From: SZUA-442 sp035461905
Lineage (GTDB): Bacteria > Actinomycetota > Acidimicrobiia > Spongiisociales > UBA5794
Assembly: GCA_035461905.1 (NCBI GenBank)
Contig: DATHUV010000148.1
Span: 1 to 13,856 of the forward strand
Direction of reading: 5' to 3'
DNA: 13,856 nucleotides
Position 1 is the first letter of the stretch. Every line of letters starts with the position of its first letter. The notes under the pieces are model-generated. The model was not told the DNA's origin. It saw only the letters and a program-made list of their open reading frames with translations, and ran no database searches. The translations under genes and the position numbers were made by a program. Positions 11,155 through 13,856 of the stretch are shown here, in pieces.

Positions 11155-13721
11155 ACCACACACATCCCCGCACGTCGCGGGTTCCGACGATCGTCGTACT
11201 GATCGGACTCCTGGCGGCTCTGCTGTTTGCCGCGTCCCCCGCCCAGGCAGATCCACCGGATGACTACGCAGGTGCTGCGTTCCAACTCACGATCCTCCAC
11301 AACAACGACGGTGAGTCTCGACTCATCAACGCTGGCGTCGGGCGTGAGGAGTATGGAGGGGCGGCGAGATTCAAGGCGCTCGTCGACACGCAGAGGGGTA
11401 TCGCGACGAACTCACTCATGATCTCGTCAGGCGACAACTTCCTCGCAGGCCCCGAATTCAACTTCGGACTCGTACACAGGGCCGATACCGGCGAGCCGAT
11501 GTTCGACACGATCGCGATGGGGCTGATCGGCTATGACGCCGTGAACCTCGGCAATCACGACTTCGACTTCGGACCCGATGTCCTTGCGGACTTCATCGTC
11601 GGGTATCAGACTCCCCCGACGTTGCCAGCACCGTACGTGGGGACCTGGACCGTTCCTCCGTATGTGTCGGCGAACCTCGACTTCTCGGGTGAGCCATCGC
11701 TCGCGGCGCTCGTCGATCCCCTCGGACCGATCACGACGGCCGTGGATCCGACGAAGCCCTTGGCGAAGAGCACGGTGGTGACCGTCGGCGCGGAGTCGAT
11801 CGGCATCATCGGATTGCAGACAACGAGCCTGGCGTCCATCTCGAGCCCGCGCAATGTCGTGATCGACTCAGACATCGTCAACGTCGTCAAGGCCCAGGTC
11901 GCAGCGCTGTCGGCGGCGCCGTACAACGTGGACAAGATCATCCTCACGAGCCACCTGCAGAACATCGGCCTCGAGATGCAACTCATCTCCCAGGTGACAG
12001 GCGTCGATGTCGTGATCGCGGGCGGTGGTGACGAGCTCCTTGCGAATCCGGGTGACGATCTGATCCCCGGCGACGAAGAATCCGTGTTCGGAACCTATCC
12101 GCTGTGGCAACAGGACGATGCGGGTGTGTACGTGCCGATCGTGACGACCTCCGGCGAGTACAAGTACCTGGGACAGCTCCAGGTCGGATTCGATTCGGAC
12201 GGCGACGTGGTCGGTATCGGACCTGACAGCGGTCCGCTCATGGTCTCGACGGCTGCAGGAAACGACGCCGACATGGAGACATACGTCATCGAACCCGTTG
12301 TTGCGGGTCTGGCGGACCTCCAGGCCGATGTTGCGGCCACCAGCGAGGTTCCGCTCGACGGTCGGCGCGACTCGATCCGTTTCATCGAGACGAACCAGGG
12401 GAACCTGATAGCCGATTCCCAGCTTTGGCTGGCATCGAATCTGGCCGATGACTTCGGTGTAGGGATGCCTGACGTCGCGCTGACCAACGGCGGTGGAATC
12501 AGGAACAACAACATCCTCCCTGCGGGCAATGTGACCGTGCTCGACACGTTCTCGATGGTGCCGTTCCCGAACTTCCTCGCCATGATCGAGGACGTACCGA
12601 TTGCCCAGTTCAAGGAGATCCTGGAGAACGCGGTGTCGCAGGTCGACAATCCCGCGGGCGGGACGGGCCGTTTCGCCCAGATCGCCGGCTTCTCCATGAT
12701 GTACAACCCGCAGGAGCAGGCCCAAGCGGTGGACGGGGCGGGCTTCGTGCTCACACCGGGGAAGCGGATCCAATCCGTCGTTCTCGATGATGGAACCGTT
12801 CTCATCGAGAACGGCGAGATCGTTCCGGGCAAGGCGACCTTGAACATCGCATCGATCGACTTCCTTGCACGCGGCGGGGACGAATACCCGTTCCGCGGCC
12901 TGCCGTTCACCGTCCTCGGTGCGACGTATCAGCAGGCGCTCGAGCAGTACCTGCGGCACATCGGAACCGTCACGGCGGCCGACTATCCGGTCGGTGGCGA
13001 GGGAAGGATCGGCGTGACCCTGTTCGAGTCGGGGCTCGGCCTCATGGATCCGGACACGGGCATCTGGAAGCTCGGCAATGGGGCGTTCTACTACGGCGAC
13101 CCCGGTGATTACCCATTCGTCGGGGACTGGAACTGCGACGGCGTCGACACACCGGGTCTGTACCGCCAGTCGGACGGCTTCGTCTACCTACGGAACTCGA
13201 ACACCCAGGGTGTCGCAGACATCAGGTTCTTCTTCGGGAACCCCGGCGACGTGCCGATCGCAGGCGACTTCGATGGCGACGGGTGTGACTCCGTGTCCAT
13301 ATATCGACCATCGAACCAGACGTTCTACATCATCGATGAGCTCGGTGCGAACAACGGTGGCCTCGGGGCTGCTTCGTTCGAGTTCGTCTTCGGCGATCCG
13401 GGCGATGAGCCATTCGCAGCGGATCTCGACGGTGATGGCATGGACGAGGTCGCATTGCATCGCGACACCACGGGCCTCGTGTACTACCGCACGACCCTGA
13501 CGACGGGACCGGCCGAGGTCTCGTTCATCTGGGGAGATCCCGCTGACCTGGTGTTCGCGGGCGACTGGAACGGCGATGGCACCGAGACGGTCGGTTTGCT
13601 CCGTCCCTCGGATTCGATGTTCTACTTCCGCAACACGAATTCGCAGGGCGTTGCCGACGGCAGTGTCCTCATCGCAGGCGGCGACACCGACATTCCGCTT
13701 CCCGGAGTGTTCATGAAGTAG
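11148..13721 (+). CDS. Secreted 5'-nucleotidase-like metallophosphoesterase with C-terminal DxDGDG repeats
   Basis: This 857-residue exported phosphoesterase is of the UshA/5'-nucleotidase type, expected to release phosphate from nucleotides or similar esters outside the membrane. A Sec signal peptide (helix about 12-30) ends in A-Q-A at 34. The metallophosphatase domain starts with L-T-I-L-H-N-N-D (47-54), then S-G-D-N (Asp96), G-N-H-D (Asn136) and S-H-L (His269). The nucleotide-binding domain shows T-N-G-G-G-I-R (446-452), F-A-Q-I-A-G-F and F-L-A-R-G-G-D. Three positions that are usually metal-binding His differ: E56 after Asp54, and G-G-G-D-E (292-296) where G-G-H-S-H is normal. From about 640 there are four D-x-x-x-D-G repeats with Asp at 660, 707, 759 and 806, ending in a truncated fifth, probably Ca-binding. 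The start GTG 11148 follows AAGGAGG. There is no membrane anchor or sortase signal. Confidence 0.94.
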   Translation: MLHHTHPRTSRVPTIVVLIGLLAALLFAASPAQADPPDDYAGAAFQLTILHNNDGESRLINAGVGREEYGGAARFKALVDTQRGIATNSLMISSGDNFLAGPEFNFGLVHRADTGEPMFDTIAMGLIGYDAVNLGNHDFDFGPDVLADFIVGYQTPPTLPAPYVGTWTVPPYVSANLDFSGEPSLAALVDPLGPITTAVDPTKPLAKSTVVTVGAESIGIIGLQTTSLASISSPRNVVIDSDIVNVVKAQVAALSAAPYNVDKIILTSHLQNIGLEMQLISQVTGVDVVIAGGGDELLANPGDDLIPGDEESVFGTYPLWQQDDAGVYVPIVTTSGEYKYLGQLQVGFDSDGDVVGIGPDSGPLMVSTAAGNDADMETYVIEPVVAGLADLQADVAATSEVPLDGRRDSIRFIETNQGNLIADSQLWLASNLADDFGVGMPDVALTNGGGIRNNNILPAGNVTVLDTFSMVPFPNFLAMIEDVPIAQFKEILENAVSQVDNPAGGTGRFAQIAGFSMMYNPQEQAQAVDGAGFVLTPGKRIQSVVLDDGTVLIENGEIVPGKATLNIASIDFLARGGDEYPFRGLPFTVLGATYQQALEQYLRHIGTVTAADYPVGGEGRIGVTLFESGLGLMDPDTGIWKLGNGAFYYGDPGDYPFVGDWNCDGVDTPGLYRQSDGFVYLRNSNTQGVADIRFFFGNPGDVPIAGDFDGDGCDSVSIYRPSNQTFYIIDELGANNGGLGAASFEFVFGDPGDEPFAADLDGDGMDEVALHRDTTGLVYYRTTLTTGPAEVSFIWGDPADLVFAGDWNGDGTETVGLLRPSDSMFYFRNTNSQGVADGSVLIAGGDTDIPLPGVFMK
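13125..13715 (+). repeat. Four-unit DxDGDG (FG-GAP-like) repeat block inside the nucleotidase
   Basis: Four coding repeats of 47, 52 and 47 residues begin at Asp codons 13125, 13266, 13422 and 13563. The core of each is P-x-x-x-G-D-x-x-x-D-G-x-x-x-x-x-x-x-R, with a preceding F-x-x-G-D-P-G-D. A fifth unit is cut off at I-P-L-P-G-V-F, five residues before the end. Unit 1 has Cys where Gly is usual (N-C-D-G), and unit 2 has D-G-C-D; these two Cys could pair. Such acid-loop repeats bind calcium and often form beta-propeller blades or adhesion modules. Confidence 0.85.
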
Positions 13722-13776
13722 GAGCAACCAGGCGAACGACCGAGGGCCAACAGCCCAAGGCCACCAAAGCGGCAGC

Positions 13777-13809
13777 AGGAGGGGTCCGGATTACCACCGG
13801 ACCCCTCCT
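13777..13809 (+). terminator. Strong hairpin terminator after the nucleotidase gene
   Basis: A perfect 13-bp inverted repeat (arms AGGAGGGGTCCGG and CCGGACCCCTCCT) encloses a 7-base loop, 55 bases after the stop codon. There is no long T-run behind it, which is common for terminators in high-GC actinobacteria. It may act in both directions. Confidence 0.78.
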
Positions 13810-13856
13810 CTCCGGTACGGAGCTCCTTCGGGATGTGCCGAGTCCTCGTGCCGTGG

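Noticed and set aside
10903..11256. N-terminal extension of the lysine-rich protein to 165 residues
   Set aside because: The extra part is Arg-rich, low-complexity sequence crossing the divergent promoter region, while the internal ATG has a perfect Shine-Dalgarno.
11868..12959. A 363-codon minus-strand frame inside the nucleotidase gene
   Set aside because: It is a shadow of the well-supported nucleotidase frame, without motifs or a ribosome-binding site.
1..13856. Defence island, CRISPR, mobile element or biosynthetic cluster
   Set aside because: No nuclease, transposase, integrase, toxin-antitoxin, repeat-spacer array or cluster-type synthase was seen on either strand; a lone patatin is not enough for a CBASS-type effector because no cyclase is adjacent.

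Overview
The window is a high-GC, gene-dense chromosomal segment that looks like an actinobacterium. The evidence is a two-domain acetyltransferase resembling mycothiol synthase (mycothiol is an actinobacterial thiol), a class II DAHP synthase, a membrane protein of the Septum_form type, GTG and TTG starts, and several TANNNT boxes directly in front of start codons, as in leaderless actinobacterial mRNAs. The DxDGDG repeat block on the last protein would suit an environmental lineage such as Acidimicrobiia, but that placement is inference. I see no rRNA, tRNA, CRISPR array, insertion sequence, integrase, phage or plasmid gene. This reads as core or housekeeping DNA, not a mobile island.

Layout. 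1-533 (+): 3' part of a phosphotransferase. 614-817 (+): small membrane-anchored zinc-ribbon protein. 851-2744 (-): a three-gene run of a zinc-ribbon/Septum_form membrane protein, a tiny putative lipoprotein, and an MshD-like acetyltransferase. The last of these has its own leaderless-type promoter. 2838-3821 (+): patatin-like lipase. 3853-4596 (+): three-helix membrane protein of unknown function. 4556-9274 (-): ROK-family sugar kinase, class II DAHP synthase, aldo/keto reductase and DHA2-type MFS exporter. The kinase overlaps the membrane protein tail-to-tail by 41 bases. 9337-10617 (-): QEGLA-motif (DUF1704/MATCAP-like) putative metallopeptidase. 10759-10902 (-): 47-residue lysine-rich protein. 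11148-13721 (+): secreted 5'-nucleotidase-like phosphoesterase with a C-terminal DxDGDG repeat block, followed by a strong hairpin near the right edge.

Functional links are loose. The DAHP synthase and sugar kinase are only 6 bases apart and are probably co-transcribed. The reductase, exporter and QEGLA protein point the same way, but at least four of these genes carry their own promoter-like boxes. No multi-gene defence or biosynthetic system is evident. The points most worth a second look are the nucleotidase with three replaced metal-ligand positions, two promoter layouts with regular spacing, the nucleotidase leader in which several elements compete for the Shine-Dalgarno sequence, and the convergent overlap of two coding ends. 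Every intergenic stretch is shorter than 300 bases; the longest is 10903-11147.
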